A stretch of 50,322 nucleotides of DNA, taken from a virus. Each line of letters begins with the position of its first letter. Positions within the stretch are counted from its first letter, which is position 1. The stretch lies in IMG/VR virus record IMGVR_UViG_3300010885_013193, positions 1 through 50,322 of that record, one strand, 5' to 3'. A model generated the notes under the pieces. The model had not been told where the DNA came from. It worked only from the letters and a program-made list of their open reading frames with translations, and did not search any database. Made by a program: the position numbers and the translations under genes. Shown piece after piece: positions 40,829 through 48,941 of the stretch.

Positions 40829-41538
40829 GGGATTGGCGTGCAGTCATTTACTTGCGTGTCGTAATCCACGTTGTTCCACATTTCCTTAAACGCTATGGCC
40901 CTGCTGTAGCCAATCGCAGTCTGCGGTGCGCCGCCGCCGGATGGTATGTACGAAACAGTTGCGCGGACTCGAATCTGCCAATAATGCGACGGGAACGTCC
41001 ACTGACGATTCGCCATGTCCACACCGCGAACGCCAACGCTCATGCTGTTCAATATGTTGGATCGGTAAAACTTCTGCGATTGACCGACATCCGAACTGAC
41101 CAATGAATCCGGGATGTCTTCCCAGTCGGATGGCGAGCAGACCTGAAAGGTGTCTACGAATCCTGTGTTCTGGCTGCGAGCGTTCGCGTACCGCCGGTAG
41201 CGACCCTGCCACCTCCACGAAACGCGACCGATTTGCGCACCAGAGTCGCTTAAGGAGTACCCGGTGTTGGCAAACCCGAACAAGACAGTTGCCGCAGTGG
41301 TTTGTCCCGGCTGTCCTGTCACTATGTACCCAGTGTTCGCCACCGAAACCGTTACGGTTGCAGCCGTAGGATCGCCGCCACCGCCACCACCGCCGCCTCC
41401 GGTTGGAGTGCCAGCGGCAGACCAGTCGCTGTACGGCCCTGTGCCAATAGCGTTGCGTGCTGCAACGCGAAATCGGTACTGCGTTCCGGGCGTTAGTCCG
41501 GTGATGTTTGTCGATGTGCCAGTAACAGTGATAGCCAT
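40825..41538 (-). CDS. FN3-containing tail protein, 237 aa (second half of a split FN3)
   Basis: ATG at 41538 with GGAG upstream. It begins with TGLTPGTQYRFRVAARNAIG, the second half of a fibronectin III domain. The first half ends the upstream gene. A Gly-rich linker follows, then a beta-rich domain. The stop overlaps the nozzle-like gene as ATGA. A surface fibre role is likely. Confidence 0.6.
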   Translation of the reverse strand: MAITVTGTSTNITGLTPGTQYRFRVAARNAIGTGPYSDWSAAGTPTGGGGGGGGGDPTAATVTVSVANTGYIVTGQPGQTTAATVLFGFANTGYSLSDSGAQIGRVSWRWQGRYRRYANARSQNTGFVDTFQVCSPSDWEDIPDSLVSSDVGQSQKFYRSNILNSMSVGVRGVDMANRQWTFPSHYWQIRVRATVSYIPSGGGAPQTAIGYSRAIAFKEMWNNVDYDTQVNDCTPIP

Positions 41539-41540
41539 AA

Positions 41541-42428
41541 TTACTCCAAGTCCACCCAAGTGATGCCGCCGTCCGTAGAGGACTGCTTTTGCAGGAGGAA
41601 GTCAGTGACTGCTGGATTCGTTGTTATCACCACGCCCCCCCAGTTCACGACGGCAGACGTGGCGGAGAAAGTTGCCGATGGGCGTGTCCACTGCGGAGGC
41701 GCAGAGGCTGGCGATGTTGCGCCATTGACCGAAATCTGCACGTCGTAGTCGATGACCGGAGAGCCTCCATCGGATGCTGGTGGCTCCCAGTCGAGTCTGG
41801 CGGCATGATCTGCGAACGTCACGCTGAGTTCTGTCGGGGCCGATGGAGCGGTTGCGTTCATGGGGGGTGCGTACACAACCGGACACAGGGCATCCTCTAG
41901 CAAGAGGTCGTATGGCCCATCCGTCGCATCGCCGCCGTCCCATGCGTCTATCTCGCCAGCAATCCCGCAGGATATCGAGGCGTCTACGTGGTGCATGTAA
42001 TCTGTGGTTGCCGCCTCGCCGCCATCCAGAGACACAGACTGGACGCCTTCTTCATCCAGCACGTCAACGACAGTCGTGCCGTCTTGGTCGGCAAAGTCGA
42101 ACGTATAAGCCGTTGCCACTGTTTCAGCGGATGACACGAGCGGCGGCGTTCGAGGAACGGATGAAGTTCCGTACGCTGGGCTTTCAAGGGCAACGAGTTG
42201 CCCTGCCCCAGTAAGGGCCAGCAGGTACGTCTTGCCGTTCTGTTCGTACGGATAGCAGTCCAGCACTGATGGGGCGGAGCCTACGAAAGACGCCTTTGCC
42301 ATCCCTCCACGAGCGGAAATCTGTCCCGGAACATACGTGACGAGATTGACCTGCTCGACGGCGGCACCGGGAGGCAAGGCGAACGGACTGGCGTTCGTGA
42401 TAAGACCAGACCAAGACTGCATTCGCAT
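41541..42428 (-). CDS. Tail protein with nozzle-like N-terminus and C-terminal FN3, 295 aa
   Basis: The N-terminal part (WSGLITNASPFALPPGAAVE, then NLVTYVPGQISARGG) resembles the start of nozzle-type tail proteins. The C-terminal third is a partial FN3 domain ending ITWVDLE, with its second half encoded by the next gene. The two are separated by TAA and restart two bases later, so the domain is split. ATG at 42428 follows the adaptor gene closely. Confidence 0.6.
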   Translation of the reverse strand: MRMQSWSGLITNASPFALPPGAAVEQVNLVTYVPGQISARGGMAKASFVGSAPSVLDCYPYEQNGKTYLLALTGAGQLVALESPAYGTSSVPRTPPLVSSAETVATAYTFDFADQDGTTVVDVLDEEGVQSVSLDGGEAATTDYMHHVDASISCGIAGEIDAWDGGDATDGPYDLLLEDALCPVVYAPPMNATAPSAPTELSVTFADHAARLDWEPPASDGGSPVIDYDVQISVNGATSPASAPPQWTRPSATFSATSAVVNWGGVVITTNPAVTDFLLQKQSSTDGGITWVDLE

Positions 42429-42431
42429 GCG

Positions 42432-43316
42432 TCACGCCCCCGTGTCTGGCCCACTGGGCGAGTAGTAACCCATAGCCCGTGCAATCCCAACTCGACCGGA
42501 ACCGTTTCGGCGTCCGCTGTACGGAGCCACAACGTCGGCCTCAAACGCCATGCGGAGGTCGCGGGCCTGAACGGACATGGCTCCCTCAATGTTCTTCCCC
42601 AGCAACTTGGCAACCCACATTTCGCAGGACGAAAGGATGGCCGTGAACATGGGGTCGCTGGCGTCGATGTAGTCGGACACCACAGTCTTGGCCCCGCCGG
42701 GAGGTGAGCCAACAAGACTGCCTGCCAAGCCGATGATCTCTTCTGCCGTATACGGATAGATGCCAGCCATGCCCTCTGGGAAGTTTGCCGCAGTGCCGTA
42801 ACGACGCACGGCACCATCCACCGTGAACCCTGTCTGTCGGCACGCAGGCTCGACGCCCATGTACCGCAGCGGATTGGGCCTGCGGCGGTATGTGTACTTA
42901 AACGTGACGTTGGGCGGATTGCCAACCATGCGGATCTGGTAGCGATCCGGCAGCGCCGGGTCTTTCATCACCGTCCAGTAGACGGGAGCGTTGAGCGTCG
43001 GCAGCAGCGTATCCATTCGCAGCCAGTCCACCGGCTCCACGAACGACGTGACGACAGGATAGGTGTAGGGTGGAACGAGAGCGTCCACGTTCTTGACGTT
43101 GGCCGGAAGCGTGAACGATTTCACGCCGTCGCCGCTGCCCACCGCGTCATCCGTCAGCGTTGCTTCTGAGATGTGCCAGTTCCAGTCGCGGGCGTTCATC
43201 ACATCACGGTACGAATGGTGCGCAGCCTGACGCAGCAGGCGATGCTCGCTGTCCTGCGCCCCACCGCCCGTAGAGGCGAGCAGGTACTCCATGATGTCTT
43301 GTGCTGCGTAATACAT
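42432..43316 (-). CDS. Head-tail adaptor (gp4/gp11-like), 294 aa
   Basis: The mostly helical N-terminal half (HHSYRDVMNARDWNWHI) and the following beta-rich part (YWTVMKDPALPDRYQIRMVG) look like adaptor proteins that join portal to tail in podoviruses. Length fits. Flanked by tail-fibre genes. Not certain, since the capsid gene that usually neighbours it is not visible. Confidence 0.55.
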   Translation of the reverse strand: MYYAAQDIMEYLLASTGGGAQDSEHRLLRQAAHHSYRDVMNARDWNWHISEATLTDDAVGSGDGVKSFTLPANVKNVDALVPPYTYPVVTSFVEPVDWLRMDTLLPTLNAPVYWTVMKDPALPDRYQIRMVGNPPNVTFKYTYRRRPNPLRYMGVEPACRQTGFTVDGAVRRYGTAANFPEGMAGIYPYTAEEIIGLAGSLVGSPPGGAKTVVSDYIDASDPMFTAILSSCEMWVAKLLGKNIEGAMSVQARDLRMAFEADVVAPYSGRRNGSGRVGIARAMGYYSPSGPDTGA

Positions 43317-43327
43317 GCGTTACTCCG

Positions 43328-44965
43328 TTATGTCGGCGTGTACGTCCCAGCCGTTGCGCTGTACGGGCCGGTGCCCAGCGAATTAACTCCCGCAACGCGA
43401 AACACGTATCCGGTTCCTGCGGTCAGCCCAGTGACGGCGATGCCGGGAGTCGTAATGGAAGAATGAGAAAAAGTCGCCCAAGAGGTTCCGCCAACTGCGG
43501 CGTACTGAATCACGTAATCGGTGATTGCCCCAGTGTTGCCGAACGATGGAACTGGGGCAGTCCACGTCAGTGTTACGCGACCAGACCCAGCGACTCCAGC
43601 CAGATTGGTGGGCCTTGATGGCACGGCGATTGGGGTCGCTGTGCCGTACGCATACGGCCCCACGCCGTGTGCATTCATTGCGGCAAGGCGAACCCTGTAT
43701 GCCTGCCCGTTAGCGAGCGGAACCAAATCCCATAAGTTCCGGTCGCCAATGGCAGACGGCGTTTCTTGAAGGGTCTGAAACGGTTTCCATTGATTCGTGC
43801 CGTCGATGGCATACTCAATGTAGTAAAAACTTTCAGAGGCACCGACAACGCTATTCCACTCGACTCTAATGGTTCGATGAAATCCCGACAGAGAAAGACC
43901 TGTTGGTCGCGCCGGGACGGCGGCAGGAACGCCACACGCCTCTGCTGGCAAACTTCTTCCGGCGCTGGTGACCGCAATAACCTGCACGCAGTATCGCGTG
44001 CCGTTCGTCAGCCCCGTAATGTCCGCTGAGAGTTGCGACGGCGAGTTGGTGCAAAACAGCGTTTTTGCGCCGGTGTATATGGCGTTCTCATAGTAGTAGA
44101 CGGCGTATCCTGTGATGGCACTTCCACCGTCGCTGGCCGGTGCCTGCCAGCGAACGGCAAGACCGCCGTTCATCGGCTCTGCGGCGACTTGATACTGGTA
44201 TCCGCTAGAACCGTTAACGACCTCAACGGACGTAATCGTCGGTGCAGATGGCTCAGTGGTCGGAGCGGTTATTGAGTTGCTGGCGCTGCTGAACGCTGAC
44301 AGGACGGTGCCAGACTGTGCGGCAACGCGAAACACATACGCGGTGCCCGGAGTGAGGGACTCCATAGTGGCAAACGCACTTGCTGTTGGCGACATCCAGT
44401 ATTGCCACGTCGTTCCCCCATCAGACGACCGCTGCATGGCATACGTCAACTGGTCGATGGATACGCCTCCGGTGACTGACGGAGGGTTCCAAGACAACTC
44501 GACGCGAGTGCCTGTAATGTTGGCAACGGCTCCGGTTGGTGCGCCGGGAGTGCCTCGTGGCGTGACTGCTGTTGTTTTTGCGGAGAAATTGCTGATGCCG
44601 CTGGAACTCTGGGCCGCAACCCGGAAGATGTATGCCGTTCCGTTGCTAAGACCCGTGACTGCGGCAGACGCGGACGACGTGACCCCGCTTGCAACTCCTG
44701 TCCACGACACGCCGTTGTTGCTGGAATACTGGACGACATGCCCAGTGATCGTGACTCCTGTCGCTGCGGTGTTCACCCACGCAAGCGACACCGTTGCATC
44801 GCCAGCAACGGCCCTCAAGAAAATGGGCGTTGGTACGGACGATGGCGTCGGCGTCGAACCACCGCCTGAGGAGTAATACGCCAACGACGTGCCAAGATAC
44901 ATCCGCGACACTGATGCAGTGCCTAGACGCATAGCAGCATCGCTGGTCCCGATCTTGATGGGCAT
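43328..44965 (-). CDS. FN3-repeat tail fibre protein, 545 aa
   Basis: A short N-terminal anchor, as in MRLGTASVSRMYLGT, is followed by about five fibronectin type III domains. Each closes with a motif such as VTGLSNGTAYIFRVAA or VTGLTAGTGYVFRVAG. FN3 domains on phage tails help attach to surfaces or other proteins. The start overlaps the next fibre gene stop as TAATG. Strong call for FN3, moderate for fibre. Confidence 0.75.
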   Translation of the reverse strand: MPIKIGTSDAAMRLGTASVSRMYLGTSLAYYSSGGGSTPTPSSVPTPIFLRAVAGDATVSLAWVNTAATGVTITGHVVQYSSNNGVSWTGVASGVTSSASAAVTGLSNGTAYIFRVAAQSSSGISNFSAKTTAVTPRGTPGAPTGAVANITGTRVELSWNPPSVTGGVSIDQLTYAMQRSSDGGTTWQYWMSPTASAFATMESLTPGTAYVFRVAAQSGTVLSAFSSASNSITAPTTEPSAPTITSVEVVNGSSGYQYQVAAEPMNGGLAVRWQAPASDGGSAITGYAVYYYENAIYTGAKTLFCTNSPSQLSADITGLTNGTRYCVQVIAVTSAGRSLPAEACGVPAAVPARPTGLSLSGFHRTIRVEWNSVVGASESFYYIEYAIDGTNQWKPFQTLQETPSAIGDRNLWDLVPLANGQAYRVRLAAMNAHGVGPYAYGTATPIAVPSRPTNLAGVAGSGRVTLTWTAPVPSFGNTGAITDYVIQYAAVGGTSWATFSHSSITTPGIAVTGLTAGTGYVFRVAGVNSLGTGPYSATAGTYTPT

Positions 44966-45693
44966 TACGAAATCACATACAGAGTCGTGGAACTCTTCGT
45001 AGACAGTGCGTCATAGTTAGTCTGAGATAACGCGACGATGTTGGTTATGGCGGTTCCGCCCGTTATCCCCGTGATGCTGCTGACGGGGCGGGCCGTCAGT
45101 GCCGCCGCCAATTCAGCAACGTCTGCAATCAGATGGGTGTGGCCCGTGTCAGACTTCAAGTCCAACGCCGCCTGAAGGCCAGTCACGTTTAGGATGGTGT
45201 GAACATGCGTTCCGACTGCCACAGCCAGCGTGTTGGCCGCGTCGTTGTATGTCAGGGTGATGCCCGTGCCCGCCACCAGCAGGGCGGCAACGCGATCATC
45301 GACCGCTTCTGACAGGCCGGTTACGGACCCTGCGGGCACGGATAGCGAGCCGGTCGTCAGCGTGCCGGTTACGGACAGATTTCCGCCGACAGTTGCGTTT
45401 CCAGATACAGCGATGGTCGTGGCCGACAAGGACGACGGCAAGGCGTGCGCATGATCCGCCCGCGATGCCAACGCAGAAGTTCCTGCACTGGCCGAACCGA
45501 CCGCAACCGGAGTGGACGACGCAAGGATGGACTCATGGGCGTACGGGAGCGTAGCCCAGTTGCGAACCCCATCTCCGATCTTTTGCTTTCCAGTGTCTAG
45601 TTCCAAAGCAGGCTCGCCCGCAGCAAGCACTGGGTTTGCGGCAGTCCAGTTTGCAGCGGTATCCCTGCGCTCTTGAATGCGAACCAGTGCCAT
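44965..45693 (-). CDS. Tail fibre protein with Mtd-type N-terminal domain, 242 aa
   Basis: The first 55 residues (QERRDTAANWTAANPVLAAG, then EPALELDTGKQKIGDG) resemble the N-terminal virion-attachment domain of the major tropism determinant family and many fibres. The rest is repetitive, Ala/Thr/Val-rich and beta-helix-like, with HTH-type metal-binding triads HVHT and HTHL. No C-type lectin or reverse transcriptase was found, so retroelement diversification is not supported. Confidence 0.7.
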   Translation of the reverse strand: MALVRIQERRDTAANWTAANPVLAAGEPALELDTGKQKIGDGVRNWATLPYAHESILASSTPVAVGSASAGTSALASRADHAHALPSSLSATTIAVSGNATVGGNLSVTGTLTTGSLSVPAGSVTGLSEAVDDRVAALLVAGTGITLTYNDAANTLAVAVGTHVHTILNVTGLQAALDLKSDTGHTHLIADVAELAAALTARPVSSITGITGGTAITNIVALSQTNYDALSTKSSTTLYVIS

Positions 45694-45696
45694 TAA

Positions 45697-46023
45697 TTAG
45701 CCCTTCACGCAGAGGCGGATGGTGGCCGTGCCAGCATTGGTGGCGATGACGATAAACGGAGCGGCGAACAGTTCGTCTGGCAGGGCGTATGCGTTGCCAA
45801 CGGCAATGGTGGTCGTCGAGGGCGTGGTTCCAGACATCATCTGCATCGGCGTGCCTTCGGCGGTGGCGACCACGCCCCACGCCAGAGACGCGCAGCCACC
45901 CGCGACGGCCTCCACGACAAGCAAACCGCCGCCGTTTGCACCATAGGGGATAGGAGAGCCGACGCTGCTGGTCACAAGGATCGGCTCCGAAACTGACGAA
46001 TGGCGTTCAAGTTTGCTGGGCAT
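45697..46023 (-). CDS. Small beta-rich virion protein, 108 aa
   Basis: Small residues and Thr/Val strands suggest a beta sandwich (GGGLLVVEAVAGGCASLAWG). The start overlaps the preceding stop as TAATG. Could be a head decoration or fibre-base protein. Not recognised, too small for a capsid protein. Confidence 0.55.
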   Translation of the reverse strand: MPSKLERHSSVSEPILVTSSVGSPIPYGANGGGLLVVEAVAGGCASLAWGVVATAEGTPMQMMSGTTPSTTTIAVGNAYALPDELFAAPFIVIATNAGTATIRLCVKG

Positions 46024-46577
46024 TACTTCTTCTTCCTTTTCCAGTGGGGTACGATTCGATCTTTGACCTTTTCGATGGCATCGCCCCGCTTGAGTTTCGG
46101 GTCGGCCTTCATTTCCTTTGCGACGTGTTCGTTGAGGATGCTGGGATTGATGTCGATTTCCTTCGGCGGGCCTTTCTGCGGAGGGACGTAATCCACGATC
46201 CCATGCACTTCCAAGTCCCGCTTCTTTGCCACCCTCACAATGTCGGCTGTGCTATCAACCCACGCCTCTGGGTCGAGATGCCCACGCTTGTCGGCAATCC
46301 CGCCCATGTAGAACTTTCCTGTAGGATTTATGCCCGCAGCACGGGCCTGACGGATCATCTGATTCGCTGTGGCTTTTGGCATGGAATCCATCCAATTCCC
46401 CGCCAAACGCCCCTCCATAAAGGCTCTGTCCGTGCCCTTCGTTCCCGGAGGCCGCTGCAAAGCACACATCAAGGCCCACCGCTCCCCCTGACCGTCCTCG
46501 ATCATGGAGCGGTAGTGATCCTGCACATCTCGACCTGCGGCTCGAATCTCAGGCGGGTATTCGATTACTTCGCTCAT
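46023..46577 (-). CDS. Conserved structural-region protein, 184 aa
   Basis: Sequence such as MCALQRPPGTKGTDRAFMEG and GKFYMGGIADKRGHLDPEAW is of a type I recall seeing between portal and other head genes of environmental podoviruses; its role is not known. A basic end (WKRKKK). The start overlaps the portal stop as ATGA. Possibly an assembly or packaging accessory. Confidence 0.6.
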   Translation of the reverse strand: MSEVIEYPPEIRAAGRDVQDHYRSMIEDGQGERWALMCALQRPPGTKGTDRAFMEGRLAGNWMDSMPKATANQMIRQARAAGINPTGKFYMGGIADKRGHLDPEAWVDSTADIVRVAKKRDLEVHGIVDYVPPQKGPPKEIDINPSILNEHVAKEMKADPKLKRGDAIEKVKDRIVPHWKRKKK

Positions 46578-48601
46578 AGCGGTGGCTGCATCTCTGGCGG
46601 AATCTGGGGGATGTCTTGATTTGGCGGCATCGCAGGGGGCGGTGCCTGTTCGGGAGGCGGCTGATCCTGCGGACCCTGCTGCGGAGGAGGGCCACCTTGC
46701 GGCTGCGGGGGCGGTGGTGGCGGAATGAGGTACGGCTTGGCGTCGATGTCGAGGCTTTCCGCCCAGTCGGTGAGCAGCGAGTTCAGTGGGTCCACGATTC
46801 CCATTGGCACAAGCCCTTGCAGGATCGGCCCAAGCGTCTGGAGTGCAGCCTGCATCTGCTCGACTCGCGTGGCCTTGTTGGGCTTGCGGGCACTGCCAGC
46901 CTCAATGCGGTACTCGAACTCCCGTGCCACAACGGCGGGGTCCATCGTCTTGATGTGCTGTTGCCACGCAGCCGCACCTAGAGGGCCGATGATCGGCTCC
47001 ACGTCTTTCGCCTCAAGCAGCCACCGTGCGGCAAACGCCTCACGGCGAGCAAGCAGGCTCATGGAGTCTTCGAGCCGGTTCGCCATGTCGTCCGGGCGCA
47101 CGCTCAGTTGCTCAGCCTTCACGCTCGCCTCTGTGGCACTGCGTATCTGGCTGGAGGTCATTGCGTATGCGAGTTCAGTGAGTCCGACTCGCTTGTCGAA
47201 CATGGATGTCACGGCCTCGACAATTTTCCACAGTTCCGGCGACACTTCCGGCAACTGGAACACACTGATGAGGTCGTTCACGCTGCGGCCTAACGTCTCG
47301 CTGATCTCGCAGACCTTGAACCCCTTCTCGCTCTGGGCAAGGATTTGATCCTTGATGTCTGCGTCCGCCGCCTTCGACACACCAATCAGCGTTTCGCAAC
47401 TGGTGGCAACACGCTGAGCGATGAACGACAACGCGAAGTTGATGAATCGCAGTTCGCCAATTCCGGGCTTGATGTGGCTGATAGGCCAGATGTATCCCGG
47501 CTTCCGGTGGAAGTCGAGACGCACAAACGGCCATCCATTTGGCTCTGCCCAGAACGGAATCGGCCATTGCACAGAGCGGAACAGGCTGGCGGGAATCCCG
47601 GTCGCCTCGTCCACCTGCTCCTCAAGCGTTGAGGGCGGCATGTTCAGTGGGTGCGGAATCCCCTCGCACACCACGATGTAGCAGTTCTGCCCCACGCTAT
47701 CGAAGGCACCAACGATGTCCTTCGGCATGTCACGCAGCCGGTCACCAAGCCCCGTCTTACTCCAGATCTTCCAGTAGGTGACAAGTTCGTTGCTCTTGCC
47801 AACGCGGCGACCCTTGTACGGGTACTCCTCGTCGCTGAAAATCTGGTCGTCCGACTCCCGGTCGATTGGCTTTGCACCGTCGAGGTGCCCCTTCAGTTGG
47901 TCGCGATCCAGACCGTACTGAGCGGCAACCGTGTCGATGGGATGCACGCAGCGTCGGGCACACCACGTAATGTCCTCGATCTCTGTGGCATCGGGGTCCA
48001 TCGTGAAGTTGTCCACGCTGTCCGCAAACGACCCCACGACACTGAGGTCACTGCCCGGAAGCGTCAACATTTCCGTCCACCACAGGCCCATGCCCTTGAT
48101 GATGGCTTCGTCAACGACACGACGGCTGTGGGTCTTGAGGTCGAGTTCGTTCGGCGTGTAGTTCAAGTACCGCTCCATGAGAAGCGATGCCGTCTTGCGG
48201 GTTGCCGTACGCTGGACGGTTTCTTGAGCCGCCTGCTGGTAGACCATCATGGATTGATCGTCCACGACGCCGACCACCTCAGGCTCCACAAACGGATACT
48301 TGGCAGGCGTCACCGTCCGCACCGGATTGCGGTGATAGATGACGCTGCCAAACAACTTCACGGCCTCGAAAACACGATTACACTGCATCCGAAATGCGGG
48401 GGGTGCAATCGAGCGGTTGTAACCGTACTCGTGACGCGAGTAGGTGTCCTTCCAAAACCAGTTGTGCGGCCCATCAAAGAAGCACATCGCCTCCTTCGCG
48501 TCTTCCGTGAAGGGGCGCTTGTGCTTAAGCGACAGTTCGATCTTCTTCAGCCACCCTGTCGCAATCGCTTTGAGGGCGTCCTCACCCGTTCTTGTTTCCA
48601 C
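46574..48601 (-). CDS. Portal protein, 675 aa
   Basis: Large helical protein placed one gene after the terminase. Sequence such as HNWFWKDTYSRHEYGYNRS, EAVKLFGSVIYHRNPVR and ALSFIAQRVATSCETL fits portal proteins of podovirus-like phages. The last 60 residues are Pro/Gln-rich. GTG at 48601 with AAGGAAG is preferred to the TTG at 48619. The portal ring sits at the capsid vertex and takes DNA from the terminase. Confidence 0.7.
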   Translation of the reverse strand: METRTGEDALKAIATGWLKKIELSLKHKRPFTEDAKEAMCFFDGPHNWFWKDTYSRHEYGYNRSIAPPAFRMQCNRVFEAVKLFGSVIYHRNPVRTVTPAKYPFVEPEVVGVVDDQSMMVYQQAAQETVQRTATRKTASLLMERYLNYTPNELDLKTHSRRVVDEAIIKGMGLWWTEMLTLPGSDLSVVGSFADSVDNFTMDPDATEIEDITWCARRCVHPIDTVAAQYGLDRDQLKGHLDGAKPIDRESDDQIFSDEEYPYKGRRVGKSNELVTYWKIWSKTGLGDRLRDMPKDIVGAFDSVGQNCYIVVCEGIPHPLNMPPSTLEEQVDEATGIPASLFRSVQWPIPFWAEPNGWPFVRLDFHRKPGYIWPISHIKPGIGELRFINFALSFIAQRVATSCETLIGVSKAADADIKDQILAQSEKGFKVCEISETLGRSVNDLISVFQLPEVSPELWKIVEAVTSMFDKRVGLTELAYAMTSSQIRSATEASVKAEQLSVRPDDMANRLEDSMSLLARREAFAARWLLEAKDVEPIIGPLGAAAWQQHIKTMDPAVVAREFEYRIEAGSARKPNKATRVEQMQAALQTLGPILQGLVPMGIVDPLNSLLTDWAESLDIDAKPYLIPPPPPPQPQGGPPPQQGPQDQPPPEQAPPPAMPPNQDIPQIPPEMQPPL

Positions 48602-48941
48602 CGTTTTGCTTCCTTGCAATAGCCAACTGCTCAGTCAATCCAGCGACTTGAGCCATCATGCCGTCCAGTTTCCGCAACTGTGCCGTCTGCGGGGCGTACT
48701 CCCACGCACCCCACTGCCGCCATTCGGCGTTCTCCTGCAAGCCCGGATCGTCCCGGTGGCGCACAGAAGGCTTTTCCTGAAATCCGGTGTAGGGGCTGAA
48801 CACCAGCACGTTGACCGTGTTCACGCCCGGACGCTGGGAAATCCAGCCAATCGTCGGCTCAGCGCACGAAAGGGGATCGTGATACCAGTACACGCAGTCA
48901 CCGATCTTGAGCGGTGGCGGGCTAAAAAGTTCGGCTTCCAT
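48582..48941 (-). CDS. Small terminase-portal linker protein, 119 aa
   Basis: A beta-rich N-terminal part (IGDCVYWYHDP) is followed by a coiled coil (KLDGMMAQVAGLTEQLAIAR). It overlaps the terminase end by 20 bases and the portal start by 20 bases. Possibly an assembly accessory. No family is recognised. Confidence 0.55.
   Translation of the reverse strand: MEAELFSPPPLKIGDCVYWYHDPLSCAEPTIGWISQRPGVNTVNVLVFSPYTGFQEKPSVRHRDDPGLQENAEWRQWGAWEYAPQTAQLRKLDGMMAQVAGLTEQLAIARKQNGGNKNG

Noticed and set aside
44965-45693. Diversity-generating retroelement suggested by the Mtd-type tail fibre domain
   Set aside because: No reverse transcriptase and no template/variable repeat pair was seen; the N-terminal domain alone is common in ordinary fibres.
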